Assembly: GCA_947497175.1 (NCBI GenBank)
Contig: CANMFM010000006.1
Coordinates: forward strand, 372,001-436,000
Direction: 5' to 3'
From: an uncultured Aquimarina sp.
GTDB lineage: Bacteria > Bacteroidota > Bacteroidia > Flavobacteriales > Flavobacteriaceae
DNA length: 64,000 bases
The notes beneath the pieces were generated by a model that had not been told where the DNA came from, made no database searches, and worked only from the letters and a program-made list of their open reading frames with translations. The translations under genes were made by a program, and so were the position numbers. Positions 1 through 9,239 of this stretch are shown piece after piece (positions within the stretch are counted from its first letter, which is position 1; every line of letters begins with the position of its first letter).

Positions 1-346
1 CATTAAAAGCTTCTGGATTTCCATCTGCGGCACAAGCACCGGATTGGTATGCATAGCTACAAGGAAACCAACCTCCAACAGCAAGAATGGCTTTAGCGCC
101 TTGGGCATGAGCTATTGTTACCATAGTACTAAGGTAATTACCGTCTATAGCATTTAACTTACCATCCAAATCAGGGTGAATGGTTGCAAACGAATAAATA
201 ACATGTGTTAATTTGGATGCTTGATCCGCAGTGATTTGACTTTTCCAGCTTTGCATATAGCCTACCCTTTTCTGCGCATGCGTTGACAAAGCAACTATCC
301 ATGTTATTAAAAAGATTAATAGATAATTGTAATACGATCTTCTCAT
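1..346 (-). CDS. GH18 chitinase-like secreted protein, N-terminal part
   Basis: The gene starts at 346 and runs off the left edge, so only about 115 residues are visible. Residues 1-24 form a signal peptide (hydrophobic core, then a cut near THAQ). The mature start RVGYMQSW, the strand LTHVIYSFATI (about residue 46) and AKAILAVGGW (about residue 84) are the first conserved strands of a glycoside hydrolase family 18 barrel. The catalytic DxxDxDxE motif lies beyond the edge, so chitinase versus inactive chitin-binding relative cannot be decided. A cysteine pair follows VGGW. Export suggests use of external chitin or a related glycan. Confidence 0.85.
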   Translation of the reverse strand, partial: MRRSYYNYLLIFLITWIVALSTHAQKRVGYMQSWKSQITADQASKLTHVIYSFATIHPDLDGKLNAIDGNYLSTMVTIAHAQGAKAILAVGGWFPCSYAYQSGACAADGNPEAFN

Positions 347-839
347 AATAATAAGGTTTTAGAGTTAGTATAAAATTTTATTTTGGAATAGCGTATTTGA
401 ATAAACGACGACCAGCAGATCTTCTTTAGAATATTAAATAAAAAGAACAAAAAATAACCTAAAACAAATTTGCCGAGTATACCTTCTATTTCGCTATTCT
501 TTAATAGTTAATAATGAGAAACAAATTATTAGATAAGGTAATAGACTAGGTTCGTAATAACTTTTTTTTTAGCTTAATGGTTGGTATTTGTAGCTTAATT
601 ACAAATATTAAGAGGACTCGTTAGAGATTCTTTAAAGAACTATCGTTGTATAGCACCTGCTTTTTGGTTTCTGAATTGCTATTGGTCAAAATAATAGTTG
701 GTGTTTAAGAAGCCGTGCATGATCCCGTAAATAATTCGTTTTTTTCTTAATTGAGACCTTTACCTCAATAAAATGAAAGACCTTCTTTTTAAAAATATGT
801 TCATTTCCACCAACATAATAGTGTTGGGAGTAGGATTAT
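347..839. other. Gene-free AT-rich stretch
   Basis: No credible coding frame, RNA gene or repeat was found in these roughly 490 bases. It separates the start of the GH18 gene from the 3' end of the VOC gene and must hold the GH18 promoter. A 12-base palindrome (TTCTTTAAAGAA, near 631) is present but is not supported as a site. Confidence 0.5.
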
Positions 840-1232
840 TTACGTTTTGGGTTCAATTAAATCCCATTTGTTACCATAAAGATCTTCAAAAACGGCAACT
901 GTACCATAGACTTCTAGTCTGGGTTCCTCTAGAAAAGTAACACCTTTATCTTTCATGAGATTGTAGTCTTTCCAAAAATCGTTGGTGTATAGAAATAGAA
1001 AAACCCTGCCTCCTGTCTGATTGCCAATAGTCTCTTCTTGATTTTTGCCATCTGCTCGAGCCAATAAAATTTGAGTTTCAGAATCTTCTGATGGCGCAAT
1101 GAGTACCCAACGTTTGGTATCGCTGAGCTTTGTGTCTTCGATACGAATAAAACCAAGTTTCTTGACATAAAATGAAATAGCTTCATCATAGTCTTTTACC
1201 ACCAGCGTTAGGGCACCTATTTTTCTAGTCAT
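840..1232 (-). CDS. VOC family protein (glyoxalase/bleomycin-resistance fold)
   Basis: 130 residues, the usual size of a single-module VOC protein. It opens with IGALTLVVKDYDEAISFYVKKLGF, the first beta-alpha unit, and ends FEDLYGNKWDLIEP, the closing strand with a metal-ligand-type glutamate. Members are metal-dependent lyases, isomerases or resistance proteins; the substrate cannot be read from sequence. Its start abuts the stop of the upstream lipoprotein gene (1233) without a gap, so it is probably the last gene of the ddl-coaD-lipoprotein group. Confidence 0.85.
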   Translation of the reverse strand: MTRKIGALTLVVKDYDEAISFYVKKLGFIRIEDTKLSDTKRWVLIAPSEDSETQILLARADGKNQEETIGNQTGGRVFLFLYTNDFWKDYNLMKDKGVTFLEEPRLEVYGTVAVFEDLYGNKWDLIEPKT

Positions 1233-2003
1233 TTAATTGCACGTTATCTTACTTGTCATAGTAGCGCTATCTATGGCATCGGATTGATTTACATTTTCTG
1301 AAAAAAGAACAAATCTATCTAAAGCATGGAAAGAAGATCTTGCAGATACTTCCATAGTATACATACCAGGCGAATCAAAAGTGACAAAGATATTATGAGC
1401 ATCATTATCACTGGTAGATGATTGCCATTTCCATTGGCCGGTCCCGTTCATATAAATCTTGAACCAACCGTCTTTACTAGAACCATTTGGAGTAGGAGAT
1501 TGACCGGTATCTCCTGGATATACAAAACTGTCATTTTTTTGTCCGAAAAAATCATCAGCATCAGCAAATCGAAGCCATGAATCATTATGCTCGGTTCCAG
1601 AATTTCCCATAGCAATTCTTGATCGCCACAAAAAACGATATTTTCCGGGATTTGTTATTTTAATTTTGAACACTAATAGTCCATTTCCTGGATTGTTGTT
1701 AAATGCGTCTCCTTTCCATAGTAAGTAGTGAGAGCCTAGAAATCCTGAGATAGTATTTTCTTTTGACCAATCGTTGCTATTTTTTAAACTTTCGAATTCT
1801 GCTACAACTAAACCATCCTTTTCTTCATAGATTAGATTCTGAGAATTCTCACAATTAGTTTCGTCAGGGTTTCCAGGTAATTCACCTGGTTCATTTTCAT
1901 CGTTATTACAGGAGCATGTGGCTACTACCATAAAAAGAGAGAAAATAATTTTTACGGGGCAAGTTGTTAAGTTCATTTGGGATATTTTTGAAGTGAAAAT
2001 CAT
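1233..2003 (-). CDS. Putative lipoprotein with carbohydrate-binding-like domain
   Basis: 256 residues from the first ATG. A second in-frame ATG at 1976 gives a more typical lipoprotein signal (VKIIFSLFMVVATCSC) and may be the true start. A low-complexity D/E/N/P linker follows the cysteine. The rest resembles a beta-sandwich carbohydrate-binding module: AEFESLKNSNDW, then LLWKG, PGKYRFLWRSRIA, NDSWLRFADAD, and a closing LDRFVLF strand. No catalytic domain is visible. It starts one base after the coaD stop and abuts the VOC gene. Function unknown; binding of a surface glycan is an inference from the fold-like pattern. Confidence 0.7.
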   Translation of the reverse strand: MIFTSKISQMNLTTCPVKIIFSLFMVVATCSCNNDENEPGELPGNPDETNCENSQNLIYEEKDGLVVAEFESLKNSNDWSKENTISGFLGSHYLLWKGDAFNNNPGNGLLVFKIKITNPGKYRFLWRSRIAMGNSGTEHNDSWLRFADADDFFGQKNDSFVYPGDTGQSPTPNGSSKDGWFKIYMNGTGQWKWQSSTSDNDAHNIFVTFDSPGMYTMEVSARSSFHALDRFVLFSENVNQSDAIDSATMTSKITCN

Positions 2004-2004
2004 G

Positions 2005-2460
2005 TTATTTAATGATCACGGTTTCGGGTACCAACCCAGAAACATCACCACCATTACGAATAACATCTCGTACGATAGAAGAAGAAATATAACTTTTGCC
2101 TGAAGAGGTGAGTAAGAATACCGTTTCGATTTCAGACATTTTTCGGTTGGTATGGGCGATCGCTTTTTCAAATTCAAAATCTGCAGGATTTCTAAGACCT
2201 CTAAGAATAAAACTGGCATTTTGTTTTTTGCAGAAATCTACTGTAAGTCCCTTATAGGTCATTACCTTAATCTTCGGTTCGTTTTTAAAAGATTCTTTAA
2301 TAAAATGCTTACGTTCGTCAAGAGAGAACATATATTTTTTATCAGCATTGATCCCGATAGCAATTATAATTTCATCAAAAAGAGTCAATCCTCTTTCTAT
2401 AATGTCGTAATGTCCTAAAGTAATAGGGTCAAATGATCCTGGAAAAACAGCTCTTCTCAT
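2005..2460 (-). CDS. coaD: Pantetheine-phosphate adenylyltransferase
   Basis: 151 residues, full length for CoaD, the penultimate enzyme of coenzyme A synthesis (4'-phosphopantetheine + ATP to dephospho-CoA). The nucleotidyltransferase signature is FPGSFDPITLGH (residues 6-17), with the TxGH variant. ILRGLRN and the C-terminal ISSSIVRD motif, which contacts ATP phosphates, are present. Cytoplasmic. It lies downstream of ddl on the same strand with about 145 bases between, and is followed closely by a lipoprotein gene. Confidence 0.97.
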   Translation of the reverse strand: MRRAVFPGSFDPITLGHYDIIERGLTLFDEIIIAIGINADKKYMFSLDERKHFIKESFKNEPKIKVMTYKGLTVDFCKKQNASFILRGLRNPADFEFEKAIAHTNRKMSEIETVFLLTSSGKSYISSSIVRDVIRNGGDVSGLVPETVIIK

Positions 2461-2605
2461 GAGATATTATTGATTGGTGTGATTACAAAGATATAAATGA
2501 ATATAAGAATTTAGAATTACGGTTTTGGATTTTGATATAAAAAATTTTGGTATTTGAATGAATTATTCTGAAACTTAATCTTCTTTATTTGTAATTCTTT
2601 ATCCA

Positions 2606-3589
2606 TCATTGGTACATATTCAGCGCTTCTTCAATGGTATTGGTTACTAAGTCTTTTAAACTAATGCCAGCGGCTAATGCTTGTTGAGGTAAGATGCTGG
2701 CTTCGCTAAATCCAGGATTGGTATTCATTTCTACAAAATGTGGTTCACCGTCATGAAAGATATACTCACTTCTGGAAAACCCTTTCATTTTGAGGATTTG
2801 ATACACTTTCAAAGCAAGATCTTGTACTTTTTTTGTGTCTTCTTCAGATAATCTGGCAGGCGTTATTTCCTGTGATTTACCCAAATATTTGGCTTCATAA
2901 TCAAAGAATTCATTATCAGATATGATTTCTGTGATCGGGAGCACGGTATCTTTTCCTTTGTACGTAATTACCCCAACAGAGACTTCTGTTCCGCTTAAAA
3001 AAGATTCAATAATAATCTCATCATCTTCTTTATAGGCAACGTTTATAGCTGGTAAAAGCTCATCTTCTGTATGCACTTTAGAAACTCCATAACTGCTCCC
3101 TGCTTTATTTGCTTTTACAAAGCATGGCAATCCTACAGTATCCAAAATGGCTTTTGTATTGATATGATCTCCTTTATTTAAGAAATAATTCGTAGCTGTT
3201 GGTATTGCATAGGGTTTTAACGTGCTAATACAATCCCGTTTATTAAATGTAAGAGCTGCCTGATAAAAATCGCAAGCAGTTTGAGGAATACCAATCAATT
3301 CAAAATACGCCTGAAGCAAGCCATCCTCGCCAGGGGTACCGTGTACAATATTGAATGCTGCGTCAAAGGTAATTTGAGAACTATTGATAGTTAATGAAAA
3401 ATCATTTTTATCAATAGGATGTTTTTGGTTTTCATCAGTAACATAAAACCAGCCATCTTTGCTAATGTGCACTCTATAAGGAGTATATAAATCTCTATCA
3501 ATATGTTTGTAAACTACATTTCCGCTTTGAATAGATATATCAAATTCACTGGAGTATCCTCCCATCAAAATGGCAATGTTTTTCTTCAT
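2606..3589 (-). CDS. ddl: D-alanine--D-alanine ligase
   Basis: 327 residues, normal for Ddl. It makes the D-Ala-D-Ala dipeptide for peptidoglycan in an ATP-dependent reaction. The ATP-grasp pattern is clear: GGYSSEFDISIQSG at the N-terminus, VHGTPGEDG, PCFVKANKAGSSYGVSKV, EVSVGVI, then FSRSEYIF and MNTNPGFSEASI at the C-terminal metal/D-Ala site. It is transcribed away from the PASTA gene at 3672, sharing an 82-base divergent promoter region. Confidence 0.97.
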   Translation of the reverse strand: MKKNIAILMGGYSSEFDISIQSGNVVYKHIDRDLYTPYRVHISKDGWFYVTDENQKHPIDKNDFSLTINSSQITFDAAFNIVHGTPGEDGLLQAYFELIGIPQTACDFYQAALTFNKRDCISTLKPYAIPTATNYFLNKGDHINTKAILDTVGLPCFVKANKAGSSYGVSKVHTEDELLPAINVAYKEDDEIIIESFLSGTEVSVGVITYKGKDTVLPITEIISDNEFFDYEAKYLGKSQEITPARLSEEDTKKVQDLALKVYQILKMKGFSRSEYIFHDGEPHFVEMNTNPGFSEASILPQQALAAGISLKDLVTNTIEEALNMYQ

Positions 3590-3655
3590 TGGATAACTTT
3601 TGAAAACAAAAATATCATTTATCTCATAAGAAAAGGGTAAAACTTTCCGTTTTTA

Positions 3656-3663
3656 TATATTTG
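3656..3663 (+). promoter_or_regulatory. Bacteroidota -7 element for the PASTA gene
   Basis: TATATTTG matches TAnnTTTG exactly. No clear -33 TTG is seen. Transcription would start near 3670, which favours the second in-frame ATG (3684) of the PASTA gene over the first (3672). Confidence 0.6.
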
Positions 3664-3671
3664 TCCAAATT

Positions 3672-4280
3672 ATGCTTGTATTTATGAATGTAGTTATCAA
3701 TTTCTTTAGGGATCTTTTCAAATTTGTGTATAGCAAAATATTCCTTATCCAGCTAGTAATCGCTGTTGCAATGCTTGTTATACTTTCTTATGTTGCCTTG
3801 CAGTGGTTAGAAAGTACAACAAATCATAACCAACGAATTGTAGTACCAAGCTTGAGTAAAAAAACGTTAGATGAAGTACAAAAGATTTTAGAAGAAAAAG
3901 ATTTGCGTTTTGAGGTTCAGGATTCTGCTAATTTTAATCCTGATTTTCCTAGGTATTCTGTTATAGAACAAAACCCGGTTTCTGGAAGTGAAGTTAAAGA
4001 AAATCGGAAGATTTATGTTACACTAAATCCTTCTGGGTATAGAAAAATAGAAGTTCCTGATGTAGTTCAAAATACCAGAAGACAAGCCGAACCCAAATTA
4101 ATAGCATTGGGCTTTAAAATAGGATCGGTTACCTATCAGCCTAATATTGCAAGAGATATGGTTCTCGAATTAAGACATAAAGGTAAAAAGTTAGCACCTG
4201 GAACAAAACTCATGAAAACTTCTACAATAGACTTGGTACTGGGTGACGGAAAAGGAGGAACAATAAATCTTTCTAATTAA
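3672..4280 (+). CDS. PASTA domain membrane protein
   Basis: 202 residues from 3672; ATG 3684 (four codons later, starting MNVVINFF) fits the -7 element better. One transmembrane helix at about residues 24-45 is followed by two PASTA repeats: RIVVPSLSKKTLDEVQKILEEKDLRF to YVTLNPSG, and IEVPDVVQNTRRQAEPKLIALGF to DLVLGDG. PASTA modules bind peptidoglycan-like ligands in kinases and penicillin-binding proteins, but no kinase or transpeptidase domain is attached here. The gap to the next gene (rluD) is only 9 bases, so they form an operon. It faces ddl, another cell-wall gene. Confidence 0.9.
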   Translation: MLVFMNVVINFFRDLFKFVYSKIFLIQLVIAVAMLVILSYVALQWLESTTNHNQRIVVPSLSKKTLDEVQKILEEKDLRFEVQDSANFNPDFPRYSVIEQNPVSGSEVKENRKIYVTLNPSGYRKIEVPDVVQNTRRQAEPKLIALGFKIGSVTYQPNIARDMVLELRHKGKKLAPGTKLMKTSTIDLVLGDGKGGTINLSN

Positions 4281-4289
4281 TATACTATT

Positions 4290-5339
4290 TTGGAAGAAAA
4301 CTTAAATACTGAAGGTTTTGAAAATAACGAAGATGAGCTCTACGAACATTATCGTTTTGTAGCGGGTGCAGGACAAGTTCCTTTACGAGTAGATAAGTTT
4401 TTGATGAACTTTGTAGAGAACGCTACGCGAAATAAAATTCAACAAGCGGCTAAATCCGGTAGTGTTTTTGTAAATGATATAGCAGTAAAATCAAATCATA
4501 AGGTAAAACCCAATGATGTGGTGCGCGTATTGTTTTCGCATCCACCCTACGAAAATCTTCTGACTCCAGAAAACATCCCTTTAGATATCGTATACGAAGA
4601 TGATGTGTTATTAGTAGTAAATAAGCCGGCTGGTATGGTTGTTCATCCCGGTCATGGTAACTATTCAGGCACGTTAATCAATGCTTTGATTTATCATTTT
4701 GATCATCTACCCAACAATAGTAGTAATCGACCTGGATTAGTGCATCGTATAGATAAAGATACTAGTGGTTTGCTGGTTATTGCTAAAACCGAAGAAGCAA
4801 TGACACATCTTGCAAAGCAGTTTTTTGACAAAACCAGTGAGCGAGAATATGTGGCTATTGTTTGGGGAAATCTTGATGAAGATGAAGGTACTATTGAAGG
4901 TAATATAGGTAGACATCCTAAAAACAGATTACAGAATACAGTTTTTGAAGGAGATGAAGCCGAAAAAGGAAAACCAGCGGTTACTCATTATAAAGTGATT
5001 GAACGGTTGGGGTATGTAACTTTAGTTTCGTGCCGACTCGAGACTGGAAGAACGCACCAGATTCGCGTGCATATGAAATATATTGGTCATACTTTATTTA
5101 ATGATGAACGCTATGGAGGTGAAAAAATATTAAAGGGTACCACCTTTACGAAATACAAACAATTCGTCGAAAATTGTTTTAAAATTTTACCAAGACAGGC
5201 ATTACATGCCAGGACCTTAGGTTTTGAACACCCAACTACAGGTGAGAAAATGCATTTTGAGACCCCGATTCCAGAGGATATGCAATTATGTATTGAACGT
5301 TGGAAAAAGTATGCAAAGAATCAGTTGAAAGACGAATAG
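4290..5339 (+). CDS. rluD: 23S rRNA pseudouridine synthase, RluD type
   Basis: 349 residues with an apparent TTG start; the next in-frame ATG is at codon 39, inside the S4 RNA-binding domain, so TTG is preferred. S4 domain about 30-90 (VPLRVDKFLMNF, GSVFVNDI), then the RluA-family catalytic domain with VNKPAGMVVHPG and HRIDKDTSGLLVIAK; catalytic Asp155 lies in HRID. GRTHQIRVHMKYIGH is also present. The enzyme isomerises uridines in helix 69 of 23S rRNA. It has an acidic N-terminal extension. Nine bases after the PASTA gene. Confidence 0.93.
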   Translation: MEENLNTEGFENNEDELYEHYRFVAGAGQVPLRVDKFLMNFVENATRNKIQQAAKSGSVFVNDIAVKSNHKVKPNDVVRVLFSHPPYENLLTPENIPLDIVYEDDVLLVVNKPAGMVVHPGHGNYSGTLINALIYHFDHLPNNSSNRPGLVHRIDKDTSGLLVIAKTEEAMTHLAKQFFDKTSEREYVAIVWGNLDEDEGTIEGNIGRHPKNRLQNTVFEGDEAEKGKPAVTHYKVIERLGYVTLVSCRLETGRTHQIRVHMKYIGHTLFNDERYGGEKILKGTTFTKYKQFVENCFKILPRQALHARTLGFEHPTTGEKMHFETPIPEDMQLCIERWKKYAKNQLKDE

Positions 5340-5367
5340 TATTTGTACCGTTAATCCATGATGATCT

Positions 5368-6471
5368 ATGGAAGTTTCATTTATAGAAATCTTTGTTCTA
5401 ATCGGTATCATTCATGGGTTCATAGTAGGCTTTTTGATTTTGTTTTCAAGATTTTTCAAGAATAGCGATAATGCCTATCTAGGATATACGTTTATTATCC
5501 TATCCATAATAGGATTAAATAATTGGTTTTGGGATTTAAAAATGAACCCGACAATTATTTCTATACTTGATCTTTTGCTCTGGCAGTTTTTGTATCCCGT
5601 TACCCTGTATTTATTTTTTCTAAAAAAAATGAATCATCCTTTTGGTCAAAGTAAGTACGCCAAGGTATTATTTATTCCTTTTCTTTTGTTAAGCAGCGTC
5701 AATATTATTATATCCCTTGATACTATTTTTTCGATATATGAACTCAATTTTCTGAATCAAGAACAGGTTGTATTTTACTTTTATAAGAGTATAAGTTTTA
5801 TTTCAATTTTGTTTCCGATACTATTTATGTTATTGTCTTTTCGCTGTGTATTTTACAACTCACTTCATGTGGATACAAAATGGATAAAATGGATATGGGT
5901 TTTTATTTCTGTTTTAGAGTTTTATGGAGTGATTTTAGAAGGATTTAGATTTATACACGGGAATAAAAAGCCGTTGACCTTTTTATGGATAGCAGTATCA
6001 GTTTTTATGTATTGGCTAATTTATAAAGGGTTGTATCAGTTTAAACTGGCTAATGATCAATATGAAATTAGAAGTTTATTGAAGAGTACCAAACAGATAA
6101 CTAATAAAGATGAGCCAACTAACAACAATCGATATATTCGTCAATTTATCAATTTGATAGAGCAAGAACAAGTTCATCATAATCCTGATTTGAGCAGGGA
6201 TATGATTGCCAGAAAATTAGGGATTAGTAGTGGCTATCTTTCGCAACAACTTAATGCTATTCGCAGAGTAAATTTTTCTGAATTCGTTAATACGTATCGG
6301 GTAGCCGATGTTAAGAAAATGATCTTGGATCCTGATTTTGACAAATACAGTTTATTGGCTATAGGTATGGAGGCTGGGTTTAACTCTAAAACTACGTTTT
6401 ATAATGCCTTCAAAAAAGAAACCGGGCTTTCTCCTAATGAGTTCAAAAAGAAACATAAAATGAGTTCATAA
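5368..6471 (+). CDS. Membrane-bound AraC-family transcriptional regulator
   Basis: 367 residues. Residues about 5-225 hold roughly seven hydrophobic membrane segments. The C-terminal 110 residues form an AraC-type double helix-turn-helix: DMIARKLGISSGYLSQQLN and then YSLLAIGMEAGFNSKTTFYNAFKKETGLSPNEF. The 7TM-AraC layout is frequent in Bacteroidota and suggests direct sensing at the inner membrane. The target is unknown; the secreted amidohydrolase 80 bases downstream on the same strand is the obvious candidate. Confidence 0.9.
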   Translation: MEVSFIEIFVLIGIIHGFIVGFLILFSRFFKNSDNAYLGYTFIILSIIGLNNWFWDLKMNPTIISILDLLLWQFLYPVTLYLFFLKKMNHPFGQSKYAKVLFIPFLLLSSVNIIISLDTIFSIYELNFLNQEQVVFYFYKSISFISILFPILFMLLSFRCVFYNSLHVDTKWIKWIWVFISVLEFYGVILEGFRFIHGNKKPLTFLWIAVSVFMYWLIYKGLYQFKLANDQYEIRSLLKSTKQITNKDEPTNNNRYIRQFINLIEQEQVHHNPDLSRDMIARKLGISSGYLSQQLNAIRRVNFSEFVNTYRVADVKKMILDPDFDKYSLLAIGMEAGFNSKTTFYNAFKKETGLSPNEFKKKHKMSS

Positions 6472-6553
6472 TTGTTAGAATCTTACAATTCTAAACTATA
6501 GAAAAGATAAAGCTATCTAGATTTGACATGGTTTAATCATAAAAAATTACGTC

Positions 6554-7888
6554 ATGTTAAGATTTAGAATATTATATATTATTTGTGGTGTACTCTGCGC
6601 CTGTGGCTACTCGGTTACCTATTCTCAAGTTCAAAGTGTTACATTCGAAAATGTACATGTAATTCCTATGCATGAAGAAATTGTTCTTAAAAATCAACGA
6701 GTAATTATCAAAAACGGAATAATTAGCAAAATAGAATCGGCTTTGATAAAGCCTACAGAACAAACCGACATACTAATTCATGCCAATGGAAAATTTCTCA
6801 TTCCGGGACTAACCGAAATGCATTATCATTTAGAGAATGATGTTAAGGATGAGTTTAAGCTTTTGATAGCTAATGGAGTAACTGCTGTGCGTAATATGGC
6901 AGAATACGAAGGGCAAGATCAAATCATGATTAGAGAACAAGCTAATAATCATGATTTTTTAGCCCCCTATTATGTTACTACAGGTCCTTATTTAAAGGCA
7001 AATGATTTACAAACAGAAGAAGAAGTAGTAGCTGTTGTAAAAAAGCATCATGATAGAGGATATGATTATTTAAAGATAGCTGATGATCTTCCAGAAAATA
7101 TTTATATTAAATTATTAAAGGAAACAAGCAGATACAATATTCCTGTTGTGGGTCATGGTCAGCGTAAACTTTCATTAGAGCACTCATTACGAATGAAATC
7201 AATAGCTCATATCGAAGAGTTTATGTATATATTTAATACTGAACAAAAGACGGATACCACGTATCTAAAACAGGCAGCAAAGATGATCAAAACAAGTGGG
7301 GTTTACGTATCTCCAACTTTGGGTGTTTTTGAGATGATCAGTCGGTATGCTGATAATAAGAAATTTGCTATTTTAAAGAAAAGTGAACAAATAAAGTACA
7401 GACCCAAAGCGTATGCTGCTTATTGCTTATCTGATAGTACACACTATCGATCTAATACCTGGTTTACTGCGCCAGAATCTCTTTTACGATTAGAAAAAGA
7501 GCTGCAATGGCAAAAGGATTATACTAAAATACTGAGCAATGCAAAAGTACCTTTGATTGCAGGTAGTGATACTTATGGGCTTTTTTTACCTGGTTTTTCA
7601 TTACATAGAGAGTTAGAATTGGTAAGTAGCGCAGGGCTTTCTCCATATGAAACTCTGAAAACTACCACCATAAACCCAGCTAGATACCTAAATAGAGCAT
7701 CGGTAAGCGGAACCATAACAACAGGTAAACTAGCAGATTTAGTATTACTTCATAAAAATCCATTACAAAATATTAGTAATGTAAGAACCATTGAAGGTGT
7801 TATGATACGTGGAAAATGGTTAGACAGAGATGCTCTAAATACCATGCTTAAAGAGGTCGAAGAGCATTGCAAGGTAGAGGAAAAATAA
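6554..7888 (+). CDS. Secreted metal-dependent amidohydrolase
   Basis: 444 residues. Signal peptide about 1-24 (hydrophobic stretch ending near YSQ). Amidohydrolase-superfamily layout: small N-terminal beta domain, then metal ligands His90 and His92 in EMHYH, HGQ, HIEEF and the catalytic aspartate in GSDTYG, with C-terminal NPARYLN and GKLADLVLL. These are the marks of imidazolonepropionase/prolidase-like exported hydrolases. Substrate unknown. A paralogue with the same plan lies at 59649-60977. Probably under control of the 7TM-AraC gene just upstream (inference). Confidence 0.88.
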   Translation: MLRFRILYIICGVLCACGYSVTYSQVQSVTFENVHVIPMHEEIVLKNQRVIIKNGIISKIESALIKPTEQTDILIHANGKFLIPGLTEMHYHLENDVKDEFKLLIANGVTAVRNMAEYEGQDQIMIREQANNHDFLAPYYVTTGPYLKANDLQTEEEVVAVVKKHHDRGYDYLKIADDLPENIYIKLLKETSRYNIPVVGHGQRKLSLEHSLRMKSIAHIEEFMYIFNTEQKTDTTYLKQAAKMIKTSGVYVSPTLGVFEMISRYADNKKFAILKKSEQIKYRPKAYAAYCLSDSTHYRSNTWFTAPESLLRLEKELQWQKDYTKILSNAKVPLIAGSDTYGLFLPGFSLHRELELVSSAGLSPYETLKTTTINPARYLNRASVSGTITTGKLADLVLLHKNPLQNISNVRTIEGVMIRGKWLDRDALNTMLKEVEEHCKVEEK

Positions 7889-8019
7889 GAAATACAAATG
7901 CCTCAATTGAACGTAAAAATCAGTTATTTTGTTTATTATCAAAATACGTTTACAATATTAAATAAATGTTATCAAAAACTTTATTTTAAAATAAATAGGG
8001 ATTACTAACGAAATAATAG

Positions 8020-8027
8020 TACCTTCG
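8020..8027 (+). promoter_or_regulatory. Putative -7 element of the cold-shock gene
   Basis: TACCTTCG, a common flavobacterial variant of TAnnTTTG, lies 17 bases before the ATG, implying a very short leader. No clear -33 element is visible. Confidence 0.5.
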
Positions 8028-8044
8028 CACTTTAATATTTTATA

Positions 8045-8236
8045 ATGAATAAAGGAACAGTAAAATTTTTTAATGACTCCAAAGGATTTGGATTCATCAC
8101 AGAAGAAGGATCAAACAAAGATCATTTTGTACACATTTCAGGCTTAATCGACGAGGTTCGTGAAGGTGACGAAGTAGAGTTTGAACTAAAAGAAGGTAAA
8201 AAAGGGCTTAACGCGGTAAACGTGAAAGTATTATAA
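8045..8236 (+). CDS. Cold-shock domain protein
   Basis: 63 residues, the full length of a single CSD. RNP1 is KGFGFIT (residues 13-19) and RNP2 is DHFVHIS (26-32). It binds single-stranded RNA/DNA and keeps mRNA unfolded. Monocistronic: its own promoter element precedes it and a strong terminator follows at 8264-8285. A long CspA-type 5' leader is not evident. Which csp paralogue it is cannot be decided. Confidence 0.95.
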   Translation: MNKGTVKFFNDSKGFGFITEEGSNKDHFVHISGLIDEVREGDEVEFELKEGKKGLNAVNVKVL

Positions 8237-8263
8237 TATACATTTTGACTTTTTTAAAACACA

Positions 8264-8285
8264 AGCCTGTCAATACTGACAGGCT
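8264..8285 (+). terminator. Rho-independent terminator of the cold-shock gene
   Basis: Perfect 9-bp stem AGCCTGTCA / TGACAGGCT with loop ATAC, followed by a T run. Confidence 0.93.
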
Positions 8286-8449
8286 TTTTTCATTTTTGAT
8301 AAAATTACGTATTACTACTGGGGATCGTATACGTTCTTCAAAACAAAAAAAAATTTAAGTAATACCTTATTAGATTTCGATTGTGAGTTTACTATTGTAT
8401 TTTTAATATCACATTTAGCTCGTTGTTTAAAACAACACTGATTGATGAT

Positions 8450-9130
8450 ATGAAAATAAAATCGCTTACAATATATACTGCTCAATTAGACAAACAAACC
8501 ACATTTTATACCGATGTCTTAAATCTTAAACCACGGTATTGATTTGATAATTCGGTGTCTTTTATCATGGGAGAATCTGTTTTGCATATCACGTACAGGG
8601 ATACTGCCACGCCTTATCATTTTGCAATCAATATTCCTTCAAATAAAGAGCAGCAAGCATATGATTGGCTCAAAAATCGAGTTGATATTTTAAAGGATGG
8701 AGATGATAAAATCATAAATTTTGTTCGGTGGAATGCAAAAGCAATATATTTTTACGATGCAGATCATAATATCGTAGAACTAATCGCAAGAAAAAACCTA
8801 AATAATAAATCATCAAAAGATTTTGATGAAAACTCGTTTCTTGAAATTTCAGAAATAGGTATACCCACTACTACTATCAAAAGAGAATTTAATTTCCTAA
8901 ATAAAAACTATGGATTAAATATCTATGATGGAAATTTTGAAAGATTCTGTGCAATAGGAAATGAGAATGGACTTTTTATTTGTATTAATAAGAATACTAA
9001 AGATTGGTTTCCAACTAATGATAAAGCATACCCTTCAGATTTTGAAGTGATTATTCGTATAAAAGGCAAAGAATTTAAAATTAAATATCAAGATGAGCAG
9101 CTGCGACCTTTAATTACTAACGACCAGTAA
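8450..9130 (+). pseudogene. Two-module VOC/dioxygenase-like gene interrupted by an in-frame TGA
   Basis: Reading from ATG 8450 gives KIKSLTIYTAQLDKQTTFY and on to LNLKPRY, a normal first beta-alpha unit of a VOC protein. Codon 31 (8540-8542) is then TGA, and the same frame continues uninterrupted to 9130: FDNSVSFIMGESVLHI, then a second module ending at the TAA. The downstream part could start at GTG 8555 but would lack the first strand and helix that VOC folds need. CGA or TGG could have mutated to TGA in one step. No frameshift is involved. A real nonsense mutation, a sequencing error or readthrough are all possible. Confidence 0.75.
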
Positions 9131-9212
9131 CGTTTAGCATACACATAAATCTTTCTAATACCTAAATAGATAAGAAATACGGTTGTAGATTTTAATTATC
9201 AATACACTATTG

Positions 9213-9220
9213 TATTTTTG
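9213..9220 (+). promoter_or_regulatory. -7 element of yaaA
   Basis: TATTTTTG matches TAnnTTTG, 20 bases before the ATG at 9240. No convincing -33 TTG at the usual spacing. Confidence 0.5.
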
Positions 9221-9239
9221 GAATACAAAATAGGAATAA

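Noticed and set aside
773-950. Small plus-strand frame with a hydrophobic stretch (MKDLLFKN...)
   Set aside because: It runs through the 3' end of the VOC gene in antisense and has no family resemblance or ribosome-binding support.
8422-8436. Palindrome GTTGTTT-A-AAACAAC as a third copy of the folE/photolyase operator
   Set aside because: The half-sites are spaced two bases further apart than in TTGTTAAACAA, and the adjacent gene is broken; kept out of the motif set.
8540-8542. Selenocysteine readthrough of the TGA in the VOC gene
   Set aside because: No SECIS-like hairpin directly after the codon was seen and VOC proteins are not known as selenoproteins.
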